From positions 1 to 59,770 of the IMG/VR virus record IMGVR_UViG_3300042691_021558: a DNA stretch of 59,770 nucleotides; one strand, written 5' to 3'. Below, one piece after another: positions 40,684-50,210 of the stretch (positions within the stretch are counted from its first letter, which is position 1; every line of letters starts with the position of its first letter). The notes under the pieces were generated by a model. The model had not been told where the DNA came from and searched no databases. It worked only from the letters and a program-made list of their open reading frames with translations. The position numbers and the translations under genes are program-made. The stretch comes from a virus.

Positions 40684-41969
40684 AATTTAAAATCCTTTAT
40701 AACTTGTTCTATATACATAAATACCTCATCCGTATAATGTGGTGCTGCTCCAATAAAGAACACTGAATCTAAAACTTTGTTAGCTTCTGGATATTTAGAT
40801 GAATCATCTAAAAAACTATAACCTGGATGTAGTAATATGTTCCCGGCAAAATAGTTTCTTGTTTGTATTTTATTCTTTTCTAGATGTTCTACTAGTTTAT
40901 GTTTCAGCCCCGGTGTTTCGCATATGAATGGAGTTCCAAACCAACATGGTTCTGCTGATTCTAAGGTTACCGGAGTTCGTAAATTTGGTATATGCTTTAA
41001 AAATATATCACTAATTACAGTTTTTGATCTTTTTCGTTTTGATTCAATATCATCTAGTTTTTTCAACTGTTCGATGCCGATGGCTCCTTGTAAATCTAAT
41101 GGCTTAAGATTATACCCCATTTCTGAAAATACATACTTATGATCAATTACGCCATCGTAATTATCTAACCACTTATCAAAACGATTACCGCATGTGCCAC
41201 ACGCTAATAGATTTGCTGATCCTATACAATAGCAGTCGCGACCCCACCAACTAATTGACACAAATAACTTTTTTAATTCATCATCATTTGTACAAATCAT
41301 TCCGCCTTCTCCGGTGGATATATGATGTGCTGGGTAGAATGAATTTGAAAATGCAACGTAATATTCATTTAAATATTTGCCATTCCATTTAGATCCTAAA
41401 CTATCACAATTATCCCCAACAAGTTTCAAATTGTATTTTTCACATAGTTCTAGTAATCTATCAATGTTCGGTGGATTACCTAGTACTGGAGAAACAAAGA
41501 TTGCTTTTGTTTTTGGAGTAATTTTTTGTTCAAGTAAATCCAAATCAAAATTCAAGGTGTCCCATTCAATATCAACAAAAATTGGTTTTAATCGATGTTG
41601 ATAAATTACTGATATTGTAGTTGCAAACCCAACAGGCGACACTATAATTTCATCATCATCAGCCCAATTAAATCTACGCTTCAATGCAGCAATCAAAACC
41701 AAATTGGCTGAACTACCTGAGTTTACCATGTGTGAATGTTTAACATTGAACTTTTTACTAAACTCGAGTTCAAACTTATAAACTCGTTCTCCGGTAGTAA
41801 TCCATTTACCATTCAAAAATGAATGAATTGCAGCTTCGGTTTCTTTTTCATCCCAATATGGTCCTGAGTAATATATTGGAGTAGTGCCCGGTATAAAATT
41901 TTTATTATTGTAAATATATGGAGCTACGTGATTGCCAATTAATGTTTGTATGTCGCTTTTTTGTATCAT
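40680..41969 (-). CDS. RfbH-type CDP-4-keto-6-deoxyglucose 3-dehydratase (E1), 429 aa
   Basis: DegT/DnrJ-like PLP-fold enzyme whose usual Lys is replaced by His: NSFYPAHHISTGEGG (H215/H216). Cys residues C188, C246 and C248 are spaced as in the C-x57-C-x1-C iron-sulfur binding pattern of the E1 enzyme of 3,6-dideoxyhexose synthesis (SWWGRDCYC, then LLACGTCGNRFD). This combination identifies the C3-deoxygenation dehydratase rather than an aminotransferase. It would need an E3-like reductase, not seen here. Suggests the phage makes or modifies a 3,6-dideoxyhexose. Confidence 0.85.
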   Translation of the reverse strand: MIQKSDIQTLIGNHVAPYIYNNKNFIPGTTPIYYSGPYWDEKETEAAIHSFLNGKWITTGERVYKFELEFSKKFNVKHSHMVNSGSSANLVLIAALKRRFNWADDDEIIVSPVGFATTISVIYQHRLKPIFVDIEWDTLNFDLDLLEQKITPKTKAIFVSPVLGNPPNIDRLLELCEKYNLKLVGDNCDSLGSKWNGKYLNEYYVAFSNSFYPAHHISTGEGGMICTNDDELKKLFVSISWWGRDCYCIGSANLLACGTCGNRFDKWLDNYDGVIDHKYVFSEMGYNLKPLDLQGAIGIEQLKKLDDIESKRKRSKTVISDIFLKHIPNLRTPVTLESAEPCWFGTPFICETPGLKHKLVEHLEKNKIQTRNYFAGNILLHPGYSFLDDSSKYPEANKVLDSVFFIGAAPHYTDEVFMYIEQVIKDFKF

Positions 41970-42679
41970 TGTTGTGTATAATTTTTAAATTCAGTAACTG
42001 ATGGAAATTCTGTTAACTTGCCAAAATGTTGTTCTAACAATGGATCAAATTCAAACGGCGGTGTGCCATTAAATGGTGTTGTATACTGATAGTTTCCCCA
42101 TTTATGTTTAACGTATTCTGCATTATGTTGACCAACCTTTAAGCTAGGAGAATTTGGATCAGTAGATGTGGAATTTCCGTTAAACATACTAGGAACATTT
42201 AGATTTATGTTTTGTACATTATGCAATTTACAGCGATGGTCATAATCGTTATCTTCACACCCAGCCCATAGTATATTTTCATCAAATCTACCAACCGTAT
42301 TAAATATGTCTCGATGCATGCAATATAGTGCATATCCAAATCCGTTATTGTATGTGGTAGCTAATGATGTGGCAGTTGAATTATCCCACAATGCATCCAG
42401 AATTTCCAAACTGAATCTGGAATCTTCTTCACTAACAATAACTTTTTCTAGTCCCATATGGTTGAATGCGATATCACATATAAAATTCCATCCTCCTGCG
42501 CAGCCAATATTGGTTGTGGTTGTATAGACATCAAAATTATCAGTTATATACGAATTTAGTTGCTGTCGCCCGTTATCGATAAAGTAAAATTGATATTCAT
42601 CAGAATAATTGGCTAAATTGAACCATTCAGTAAAATAATCATTTGCATTATATCCTAATACAAAAACATGTTTTTTCAT
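41966..42679 (-). CDS. glycosyltransferase, GT-A fold, 237 aa
   Basis: MKKHVFVLGYNANDYFTEWF; TNIGCAGGWNFICDIAFNHM; KVIVSEEDSRFS (acidic site); FDENILWAGCEDNDYDHRCK. The pattern of a small family 2-like enzyme. Overlaps upstream and downstream neighbours by 4 nt. Confidence 0.7.
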   Translation of the reverse strand: MKKHVFVLGYNANDYFTEWFNLANYSDEYQFYFIDNGRQQLNSYITDNFDVYTTTTNIGCAGGWNFICDIAFNHMGLEKVIVSEEDSRFSLEILDALWDNSTATSLATTYNNGFGYALYCMHRDIFNTVGRFDENILWAGCEDNDYDHRCKLHNVQNINLNVPSMFNGNSTSTDPNSPSLKVGQHNAEYVKHKWGNYQYTTPFNGTPPFEFDPLLEQHFGKLTEFPSVTEFKNYTQQ

Positions 42680-43560
42680 AATAAACTTTCTATAATTTGT
42701 TCTATAACTTCACTATCTGTATAATAAGGATTCATCATCAAATGTCCAACCGTTTCAAAATATTTATCTGGTCCTAGTTGTGGAGACTCTATCTTTTTTA
42801 ATACTCCGTTAGGTCCGTATAATTGATATATGAAATCTCCAGTTAAAATAGTGCGACACCCTACCCCGGCAGCTAAATTTGCTAACCCGCCTTCAGTTCC
42901 TATAAATGCATCGCAATGCTTTAAAACAGACGCTTCAAACAAAATTGACTTTGTATCAGTATCTGCTACATGTATAGTTTGTTGTTGATTTGCTGAATCA
43001 AACCCAATTGGATACAATGTAAAATGTTCCTGTAAGCCATCAATTATATATTGAATATCGCGATGACTACCACCGTAACCTAAATTAGGAACATCGACTC
43101 CGGCTTCATACTGTTCCGGTGTAAATAAATAGGTTTTTGGTTGCCAATTGGACATTACTCCTATAACCGGCTTACCTGTTTCTTGTCGAATATCGTTTAT
43201 ATATTTTTCTGCTACAACATCGTATTCTGGTGTAGTGTATATTTGATATGATTTTGAAACAACATCAAACCCTGCTTGTTGTTGATATTCTTCACATGGC
43301 GTAATTTCATAATGTAACTCACTTAATTCAATAACACGATCATATCCAGATAATTCCAAAACCGGTCTAGGTCCAGGAATACTAGAAACAAATACTTGGT
43401 TGATAAATGGATTATTAGCAACAAGCTGTTGCATTTGTGGAAATCCAATTAAATAATCAACTTGTGTATATTGTGTTGATAATGTTTCTGCTAATGATGT
43501 AGCAAACATAATGTCACCAAAGAAACCATATGTAACTACTAAACATTTAGTATTTTGCAT
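42676..43560 (-). CDS. GT9-like (heptosyltransferase-type) glycosyltransferase, 294 aa
   Basis: GT-B enzyme: MQNTKCLVVTYGFFGDIMFA, DYLIGFPQMQQLVANNPFI, and a C-terminal part CDAFIGTEGGLANLAAGVGC resembling the D-x-GGxxHLAaAxg motif of family 9. ADP-heptose is a typical donor for the family, but the donor here cannot be read from sequence. Confidence 0.75.
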   Translation of the reverse strand: MQNTKCLVVTYGFFGDIMFATSLAETLSTQYTQVDYLIGFPQMQQLVANNPFINQVFVSSIPGPRPVLELSGYDRVIELSELHYEITPCEEYQQQAGFDVVSKSYQIYTTPEYDVVAEKYINDIRQETGKPVIGVMSNWQPKTYLFTPEQYEAGVDVPNLGYGGSHRDIQYIIDGLQEHFTLYPIGFDSANQQQTIHVADTDTKSILFEASVLKHCDAFIGTEGGLANLAAGVGCRTILTGDFIYQLYGPNGVLKKIESPQLGPDKYFETVGHLMMNPYYTDSEVIEQIIESLL

Positions 43561-43918
43561 AACTTTTTTCTTCTATAAATGTAGACCCATATTTCAAGTT
43601 GATTTGTTTTTTAATATCAGCTCTGAGGTCGTTTGTAATGTATACTTGTCGAGCATATTCCACAAACATGTCATCAAACTGTTTTCTGGATTCCATTTCT
43701 CGTAAAACATCTTCAATATCCCACAGTTTAACATTTATTGCAACTAACTGCTCATAATCAGACATTGCAATATTCAAATCCGCAAAAACTATTTCATGCA
43801 AATACAAGTATTCGCGATTAACATTTTCCAACTTGGCAGAATCGGTTATCTTTTGTCGTTTAATGTCTAAGATTGAAAGCTTATCAACAATCTCCCCTAC
43901 TGATACTTCTATATTCAT
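43547..43918 (-). CDS. DUF6165-like protein, 123 aa
   Basis: MNIEVSVGEIVDKLSILDIK matches the 'GE(I/V)(I/V)DK(L/I)(T/S)IL(D/E)IK' start of the short DUF6165 proteins that accompany glycosyltransferases. The rest is acidic helical (REYLYLHEIVFADLNIAMSD). It probably assists neighbouring glycan enzymes. Overlaps both neighbours. Confidence 0.7.
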   Translation of the reverse strand: MNIEVSVGEIVDKLSILDIKRQKITDSAKLENVNREYLYLHEIVFADLNIAMSDYEQLVAINVKLWDIEDVLREMESRKQFDDMFVEYARQVYITNDLRADIKKQINLKYGSTFIEEKSYAKY

Positions 43919-44664
43919 TGTTCAACACGATAATTAGTACTTTTAATCCAACGCACATTGGGCAGGCCTGCGACGAATTCTTCAATATCTGCTTTCACAT
44001 TACGATACCCTAAATGTCGATATTCATATGCCCGAGCAAATAATTGTCGACCTTCAACAAAGTCTTTTTGATGTTCCACGGTCTTTTTTGACATATCTCC
44101 GTTGTCAGCATGATATAGGCATAAGAATGTACCTGTTTCATTTCTTACAGGTGTGTATCCAGCCCATTTAAAACGTTCTCTGAGATCTTCATCTTCATTT
44201 CCCCATCCTTTGTATAATGGATTCAATCCGTTAATTGCATCCCATTGTTCTTTGCGGATTACAACTACGCCACCATAAAAGTTTTCATCGATACCATCTT
44301 CCCATTTACGATACCCACCTGGAATATCATAATAGTCTCGTTTGGTTAGATCTGGATTCACAAAAATTCCTTTGCGAGCTGGCAATACTGGTTGGTCTGC
44401 AATTGCATAACTAACATCGTCAGTTGGACAATAATCAACTTGATGCAACACAATGATGTTACCGGTTGCAACTTGTGCTGCTACATTCTGTGTGTTTGCT
44501 AAATTGAAATTGTCTGTATCGTTTTGTTCAGACACAATAATTTCAAAATCCATTCCTTCAAAATGTTTAAATAGTGCCGGAATCAATGTTTCTAAATGTT
44601 CTTTACGGTCACGATAAGGAATAATAATTGAATACTTATCGTTTGAAATTTGCGATTCTGTCAT
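43915..44664 (-). CDS. galactosyltransferase-like (GT7 C-terminal-like) protein, 249 aa
   Basis: YSIIIPYRDRKEHLETLIPA is the N-terminal motif of beta-1,4-galactosyltransferase-like GT-A enzymes, and LYKGWGNEDEDLRERFKWAG the W-G-x-ED-x-D substrate-binding motif. The acceptor is unknown. Overlaps the following glycosyltransferase gene by 29 nt. Confidence 0.8.
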   Translation of the reverse strand: MTESQISNDKYSIIIPYRDRKEHLETLIPALFKHFEGMDFEIIVSEQNDTDNFNLANTQNVAAQVATGNIIVLHQVDYCPTDDVSYAIADQPVLPARKGIFVNPDLTKRDYYDIPGGYRKWEDGIDENFYGGVVVIRKEQWDAINGLNPLYKGWGNEDEDLRERFKWAGYTPVRNETGTFLCLYHADNGDMSKKTVEHQKDFVEGRQLFARAYEYRHLGYRNVKADIEEFVAGLPNVRWIKSTNYRVEQ

Positions 44665-45409
44665 ATTGATGTACTACTTTATATTGTGAAACTGTGTTTA
44701 AATCAAATGCAACTAACCCTGCGTTAATTACATGTAAATGCACTGCAAACTTATCTTCTAATGTGGTAAATTTGGTTTGCTCTTTGTATTTGGTTTGTAT
44801 GAGGTAATTAAATGATGTTTGATCTGCTACTTTAAGTTTACCGGCAGATAACAAATAAATATCCATACACATTTCTTGAACTAATGCCAAAGGACCTCCC
44901 CATACACCGACATTATGTACTTGTTTATCTGACAATACATCTATTCCAATCAAGCCTAAGTTCACATATACATGTTCTTTGTTCCATGCTTCTTGGTTGT
45001 AAGTAATAATTTCGCTCGTTGCTGTGATCTTATCTGGATCTAGTCCGTCAAATGGATTTGAGTTAAAATATACATCTCGTACATCCGTAATAATAACGTG
45101 TGCATGATCTGCTGTTTTTAGATAGGACCATATATGGAAGAAACGAACATTGTGAATCAGATTATATGATGATTCAACTGTCATTGTTCCGGTATTGGTG
45201 GTAAATTCTGGCAATTCTCTGCCCCAGCAGTCAAATGTAGGATTCATGATCGATACATTGTTTTCTTTGAGATATTCTACCAATGTGTCTGTTGCATTAT
45301 AAATAAGCAACATTCTTTCTACATTCTCAAAATTAGATGTCTCAACCCAACCCTGCACATCTGCGACTGTATAATTGCCTGAGATAGCTCCTATTAATAA
45401 ATTTTTCAT
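44636..45409 (-). CDS. glycosyltransferase-like protein with D-x-D, 257 aa
   Basis: MKNLLIGAISGNYTVADVQG; HAHVIITDVRDVYFNSNPFD (D-x-D-like) followed by YVNLGLIGIDVLS. GT-A-like architecture, not assigned to a family. 4 nt overlap with the 318-aa gene upstream. Confidence 0.6.
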   Translation of the reverse strand: MKNLLIGAISGNYTVADVQGWVETSNFENVERMLLIYNATDTLVEYLKENNVSIMNPTFDCWGRELPEFTTNTGTMTVESSYNLIHNVRFFHIWSYLKTADHAHVIITDVRDVYFNSNPFDGLDPDKITATSEIITYNQEAWNKEHVYVNLGLIGIDVLSDKQVHNVGVWGGPLALVQEMCMDIYLLSAGKLKVADQTSFNYLIQTKYKEQTKFTTLEDKFAVHLHVINAGLVAFDLNTVSQYKVVHQYDRIANFKR

Positions 45410-46362
45410 AAGTTTAATAACTTTAATATATTATAAGTAATTTTTGGATAGGATATATTATTTTCGTACCAGTTTTTTGCATTATTTTTTACAAATTCTA
45501 GCAATTCTTTGTTTCCAATAACTTCATGATATCTTGCTGCAATTCTTTTAGACAATTCATCCGGGTTTGCATATCGATATTCGGCATCGTATTCTGCATC
45601 TACTGCTACGTAATGAAAATCTGGTATCAATGGGTCAGATGTCTCAACAATAAGTGTAGGCCGCATTAAAGGTATGCCTATTCCAAACATTTCGATATCA
45701 CGAAAACACAAATCGCCACATAGTGCACCACCTCCACCGCCGATTGATAATGCTAATTCAAACTGAAATGATTCTTGTAAATAATGTTCAAACGGAATCG
45801 GGCCGGCGCCAAAGTATAATTCGGATTCATTTAAATGATTTGGTAGAAGTTCCAATGATTTTCTAACTCCTAGATATCGGGTGTCGACGCCTGAATTATA
45901 CAAACTACCGCGCCAATATAATCTAGAATCTAGTTTAATGCTTTGACGGTGTGTTTGTATCATATCATAGTTTGTGCCTAGTTGCCACACAGTATCTGGG
46001 TATGGTCCGGCTACTATATTTTTACGAATTACTGGATCTGTACATATGGTATCCCAAAACGCTGAATTATATTGTCCAATCACAGCGCCAACAAATCCAG
46101 GCTTTGATGATAATTCTACAGTTAATGATGGATGATCTCCAAAGTCGAATGTTTTAAACGTATCATCATATTCAAATATGAGTATGGATCCTTGGTTAAT
46201 TGCAACGCCGGCATACACCGTGTTTCCATCACCAACGTGCTCATTCCATTCAACATCATATCCGCGAGTATGTAATTCATTAACAATTCCAATTGTATTG
46301 TTATGATCAAAACGGTGTTCTGCAATTCCTTTATGAAAACTGTGTAATTTTATTTTTGTCAT
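45406..46362 (-). CDS. putative glycosyltransferase, 318 aa
   Basis: LYWRGSLYNSGVDTRYLGVR and ALCGDLCFRDIEMFGIGIPL; the latter resembles the acidic active-site region of capsular/GT90-like enzymes ('FRD...'). Later VAVDAEYDAEYRYANPDELS is consistent with the GT-B C-terminal half. Family assignment tentative. Confidence 0.55.
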   Translation of the reverse strand: MTKIKLHSFHKGIAEHRFDHNNTIGIVNELHTRGYDVEWNEHVGDGNTVYAGVAINQGSILIFEYDDTFKTFDFGDHPSLTVELSSKPGFVGAVIGQYNSAFWDTICTDPVIRKNIVAGPYPDTVWQLGTNYDMIQTHRQSIKLDSRLYWRGSLYNSGVDTRYLGVRKSLELLPNHLNESELYFGAGPIPFEHYLQESFQFELALSIGGGGGALCGDLCFRDIEMFGIGIPLMRPTLIVETSDPLIPDFHYVAVDAEYDAEYRYANPDELSKRIAARYHEVIGNKELLEFVKNNAKNWYENNISYPKITYNILKLLNL

Positions 46363-46916
46363 GATCGTATAAATCTAATATCTTCCTGTAAATTATTTAT
46401 CTCAGATAACACTTCATACGTTGTAAATCCAGCTTTATACATCACATCAAAATACATTTCTCGATCTGGCGCGCCAATATTATATACAACACCTGGTTTA
46501 GGTACTTCTAATATTATTTCTGATGCACGACGTATTAAGTTTTGTCCGCCGTTAATTATATCAACTTCAGATCCTTGCACATCTAGTTTAATAATGTCAA
46601 ATGTTTCAGTTGGGAATAATAAATCTAATGTCGTAGTCGTTAAATTTAAAATTTGAATATTTGATTCATTAAAATGTTCTGTATTTTCTAAGTAATATGA
46701 TGCACCTGTTGTAGTAGGAGAATCCGTAGTTATATAAAATTCTACTTGTTTAACAATATCACTTAAACATACTATATGATATGGTACATTTAATAATTTA
46801 AGTGTTGGCTCGTTATTTGGATTAGCTTCGATTAGTACAAACTTTGCGCCTGGATATTGTAGTTGCGTTTGTTTGTACCACCACCCATCATTTGCTCCGA
46901 TATCTAGTATATTCAT
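46359..46916 (-). CDS. FkbM-family methyltransferase, 185 aa
   Basis: SAM-dependent methyltransferase of the FkbM type: MNILDIGANDGWWYKQTQLQ (motif I D-x-GAN-x-G), VLIEANPNNEP, FDIIKLDVQGSEVDIINGG (FkbM K-x-D-v-EG-like motif). It methylates a hydroxyl, often on sugars. Overlaps the glycosyltransferase gene. Confidence 0.85.
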   Translation of the reverse strand: MNILDIGANDGWWYKQTQLQYPGAKFVLIEANPNNEPTLKLLNVPYHIVCLSDIVKQVEFYITTDSPTTTGASYYLENTEHFNESNIQILNLTTTTLDLLFPTETFDIIKLDVQGSEVDIINGGQNLIRRASEIILEVPKPGVVYNIGAPDREMYFDVMYKAGFTTYEVLSEINNLQEDIRFIRS

Positions 46917-46919
46917 AAA

Positions 46920-47516
46920 TTAACTAATTTTTTTATAAACTTTTTTATCAGGTCCGGTTAGATGCAATGAATATTTTTTAGTTTTCAATATAATAGGTTC
47001 TACTTCGGTATCGTGATCATAATGATTATGATTATCAAAAACTATTTGACCATTAACATTAATTTTATCTTTAAAATAATTGAATGCATCTAAAACTGCT
47101 TGAGTATGATGTGGGCCGTCGATAAACACTAACGAAAATTTTGATTCAATTCGTTTATCATTTTCATATATCGGGACGCCATCTGCAAATCTATTAAAAA
47201 ATTCAGTATCTTCTAAATTATAAAATATAAAGTTATAATCATGTTCATATGCCCATTGGAATAAACTTGACATAGTTTGTGTTTTCATATGATTGGTGTA
47301 ATCACTTTTATGTATCCCAGCAATATCATGATAATCGATGTTACCATATGGATCTATAGAAATATGTGGTTTGTTTGTACCAATATTACCTTCCATGATT
47401 AATACGCTACTACCGCCTCGTCTCGTTCCTATTTCAATTGTAGCACCAGAAACATCTTTAGTTTCTATTATTGCTTGTTTTAATTCTTCGTAATGTGCTC
47501 CGTCTAGTTCAATCAT
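46920..47516 (-). CDS. class I SAM-dependent methyltransferase (Methyltransf_24-like), 198 aa
   Basis: GATIEIGTRRGGSSVLIMEG (motif I E-x-G-x-x-x-G), SIDPYGNIDYHD, LVFIDGPHHTQAVLDAFNYF (D-G-x-H-x-x-x-x-x-x-D-F), GQIVFDNHNHYDHD. The HH site occurs in small-molecule or sugar O-methyltransferases. Metal-dependent chemistry possible. Sits between the FkbM and GT17 genes. Confidence 0.75.
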   Translation of the reverse strand: MIELDGAHYEELKQAIIETKDVSGATIEIGTRRGGSSVLIMEGNIGTNKPHISIDPYGNIDYHDIAGIHKSDYTNHMKTQTMSSLFQWAYEHDYNFIFYNLEDTEFFNRFADGVPIYENDKRIESKFSLVFIDGPHHTQAVLDAFNYFKDKINVNGQIVFDNHNHYDHDTEVEPIILKTKKYSLHLTGPDKKVYKKIS

Positions 47517-47522
47517 AATAAA

Positions 47523-48317
47523 TTAATTTCTGTGTTTTGGGTGTATTAAATGTTGATATTGATCAATATTATTGATTATGTAATTTGGTAATGGAATTTC
47601 ATTAACCGGGAGTATATATCCGCCTCCTCGATTAAAGATATCAGCACCGGTGTTTAAACATGAATCAATATGCGTATCAGTTTTAAATTGTGGTTGATTA
47701 AATTCATAATGTGAGTATGATTCTAGTTTTTTAACTATACGTTCTTTTCCGCCCATCCAACTCCAATGCCAACCTCCGTTAGGTACAAGTGTTCCAACAA
47801 TTTTTTTACGGATGTTTTCTTGTGGCGAACCACCTATATCTAATAGTGTCTGAAAGTTAAAAACTTTGAATTGAGTCCATGTTTTTTCAAATGATACACA
47901 ATTAATCCAGTAGTTGCAAAAAATCATTTCCAAAGCGTATATATCACCTGTTTTTACATACGGTATTAATGCTTTAACTGTTTCAGTGTATGGAATTTCA
48001 TCTGAGTCGCCATATAGCAATATATCTTCTGGTTGAACTCCAATTTCAGTTAAAATATCAATGTATTTACCTGTAACTAGTTCTTCAATTTTATCGGCTT
48101 TTAATTCAAATGCATTTTCCGGATAATCGGTAAATGTTCTATGAAATATCTTATCTCCTTTAAACGGGAAAGCTGGAAATTCTGGTCTAGGATCCATTTG
48201 ATATGTATGTGATGCTTCGAGAAAAATAAAACCATCTACTACACTATCTAATTCATTCATAATGATATCCGTTAGTTCGGACTCATCTGTATATGTACTT
48301 ACTTTATAAACTTTCAT
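47523..48317 (-). CDS. GT17-like glycosyltransferase, 264 aa
   Basis: FIFLEASHTYQMDPRPEFPA, LLYGDSDEIPYTETVKALIP (the D-x-D-EI-x metal motif typical of family 17), GGWHWSWMGGKERIVKKLES. Family 17 enzymes transfer N-acetylglucosamine. Acceptor unknown. Overlaps the GT2-like gene upstream by 14 nt. Confidence 0.75.
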   Translation of the reverse strand: MKVYKVSTYTDESELTDIIMNELDSVVDGFIFLEASHTYQMDPRPEFPAFPFKGDKIFHRTFTDYPENAFELKADKIEELVTGKYIDILTEIGVQPEDILLYGDSDEIPYTETVKALIPYVKTGDIYALEMIFCNYWINCVSFEKTWTQFKVFNFQTLLDIGGSPQENIRKKIVGTLVPNGGWHWSWMGGKERIVKKLESYSHYEFNQPQFKTDTHIDSCLNTGADIFNRGGGYILPVNEIPLPNYIINNIDQYQHLIHPKHRN

Positions 48318-48954
48318 AATACTCGTTTTGTTTTACTTGCCGATCAATTGTTTTAGGATGATACAAAGAAAATGCCTCTGTGTCAGCTGGTAGCATTGAA
48401 TATGACGTAAACCCATCTAAACGTTCATGCACTTTGTTAATCCATTTAATCTCAGATTTATTCTTCCAGATGCGCCATTGATAGTCTGGCCAATTAACCC
48501 AGCCGGCTGCATTAACATTCCATCCCCATTGTTTTATATGATCCGGAGTAAGTCCTTCTACAGTATTAATTCTAGGTACTAAATATACATCATTATCAGG
48601 ATTCATTTCTAAAAGAGCTGGTAAATGTTTAATAAACAACTCATTTGGAATTTCATCAGCATCTATCTGAAAAATATAATCTCCTGTACAATGTTGGGTA
48701 AGATGATTCTTAAATGCTCCAAAATCATTATTCAATGGATAAAATGCAACTCGAATATTACCTTGTGTATTATGCTTCATAAGATAAACATGTACTTGAC
48801 TTTTATCTTCGGGATGATTTTTCATATCATCCACAGTCAAATCCATTTGAACTACGATCTCGTCTTGCGGTCTTTTGTGTTGCAAAAGAAATGTAATGAG
48901 CCGTTGGATTTCAATGAACTCATTACATACTGTTATTGCATATGAAATTTTCAT
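48304..48954 (-). CDS. GT2-family glycosyltransferase, WaaE-like, 216 aa
   Basis: MKISYAITVCNEFIEIQRLI; DYIFQIDADEIPNELFIKHL (D-A-D-E-x-P as in KdtX/WaaE-type GT2); WRIWKNKSEIKWINKVHERL. Short, single GT-A domain. 4-nt overlap with the GT4 gene upstream. Confidence 0.8.
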   Translation of the reverse strand: MKISYAITVCNEFIEIQRLITFLLQHKRPQDEIVVQMDLTVDDMKNHPEDKSQVHVYLMKHNTQGNIRVAFYPLNNDFGAFKNHLTQHCTGDYIFQIDADEIPNELFIKHLPALLEMNPDNDVYLVPRINTVEGLTPDHIKQWGWNVNAAGWVNWPDYQWRIWKNKSEIKWINKVHERLDGFTSYSMLPADTEAFSLYHPKTIDRQVKQNEYYESL

Positions 48955-50210
48955 ATCTTTTGAAGTTTAGGCAGTTCAATTTTACTGAGAGTTGGCAGTT
49001 TCAATTCTACTGGTTTTGGAATCTTGTTAATGCCTTCATCTGCAATTGCCAATACCTTTTCATATATCTCTGCTACTGCTGTTTTAGTAAATGTTGAATT
49101 TACATAATAACGCTGACGCTTAGCTAAATCCATCCATTTTTTATAATTCTTTTGTATATCCTGCATCATTTTAGCTGCATATCCATAATCAGGCGTAAAC
49201 CACTTTGCCTCCCCAATTAAGAAATCATTTTGTGCTGATGGGTGAATTGGTGTGAGACCTCCTGGTACTGTGCAAATAAAATCTTTCTTTAAGAAATCTA
49301 CTTGGCCAGAATAGTGTGGTGCCATAATGGGTTTACCTGTTGTTGAGAATTCTAACAATGGTCGACCAAATCCTTCTGCCTTGGTAAATGATACCATTGC
49401 TTTTACTTTTGGATGATTGTACATGCTATTCATTTCATCATCAGTTAACTCGCCATGGATTAGATATACAGACGGCAGTTTTGCAGTACCAAACATGTCT
49501 CGAATTTGTGAAATTTTTGTTTCAATTTCCATTCGATCTAGTATGCTATACGTGGCACCGCTAGTTTTCAATATTAATGCAGGTGCATTCTTTGTGTTTT
49601 TATATGTATTGAAAAAACAATGTAATAATCCACTTAAATTTTTACGATCTTCACCAATAACACCCTGCAACCAATGTCCTACTGCTAAGAATGCAAATGA
49701 TTCTGTAATTACATCTAATGCTGTGAATGTGTCGGTTACTGTTTTATTGTTATACACCGTTTCATCAAAATACTCTGGAATTACTTCGATTCTAGTAGTG
49801 ATTGTTTTGTTTTTTGACTTTGCTGTTTGTTCAAATACTTTTTTAGTAAATTCTGAAGGAACAATTACAAGTTGCATTGCGTTTAGATTATCAATCCATG
49901 ATTCTGGACATACATCTCCTTCAGTGCCAGCGGTTACCCCAATATTGTATTTACCAACAGCTTGTAATTCATTTGGCACTGAAATTTGAATCCACACATC
50001 TGGTTGCTCTGTTAATGGCAATGGAACAATTCTAAGTTGGAAATCTGTCGAAATTGGGTATGTCATTGGAGTATGCCCCCATGGTAATGAAACCAATTTA
50101 ACGTCCCATTCAGTTCCTCGTTGTTCAATAATATTTGTTATGATTTCACGTGCGTGATGTCCATAACCTGATTGTGTCGCTACTGGCGACGCTATAACTA
50201 CTTTTCTCAT
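48951..50210 (-). CDS. GT4 glycosyltransferase with C-terminal ELPKLQKI tail, 419 aa
   Basis: GT-B enzyme: YGHHAREIITNIIEQRG, AVGKYNIGVTAGTEGDVCPE and the C-terminal AMVSFTKAEGFGRPLLEFST (E-x7-E region). The last 18 residues are two tandem copies of the same short repeat, KLPTLSKI then ELPKLQKI, and the protein ends there. The same peptide starts the neighbouring glycosyltransferase. This repeat is outside the catalytic fold and may be a docking peptide. TAATG overlap with the upstream 496-aa gene. Confidence 0.85.
   Translation of the reverse strand: MRKVVIASPVATQSGYGHHAREIITNIIEQRGTEWDVKLVSLPWGHTPMTYPISTDFQLRIVPLPLTEQPDVWIQISVPNELQAVGKYNIGVTAGTEGDVCPESWIDNLNAMQLVIVPSEFTKKVFEQTAKSKNKTITTRIEVIPEYFDETVYNNKTVTDTFTALDVITESFAFLAVGHWLQGVIGEDRKNLSGLLHCFFNTYKNTKNAPALILKTSGATYSILDRMEIETKISQIRDMFGTAKLPSVYLIHGELTDDEMNSMYNHPKVKAMVSFTKAEGFGRPLLEFSTTGKPIMAPHYSGQVDFLKKDFICTVPGGLTPIHPSAQNDFLIGEAKWFTPDYGYAAKMMQDIQKNYKKWMDLAKRQRYYVNSTFTKTAVAEIYEKVLAIADEGINKIPKPVELKLPTLSKIELPKLQKI

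Noticed and set aside
49417-49989. Plus-strand 190-codon frame inside the GT4 gene
   Set aside because: Antisense to a recognisable GT4 enzyme; no start context.
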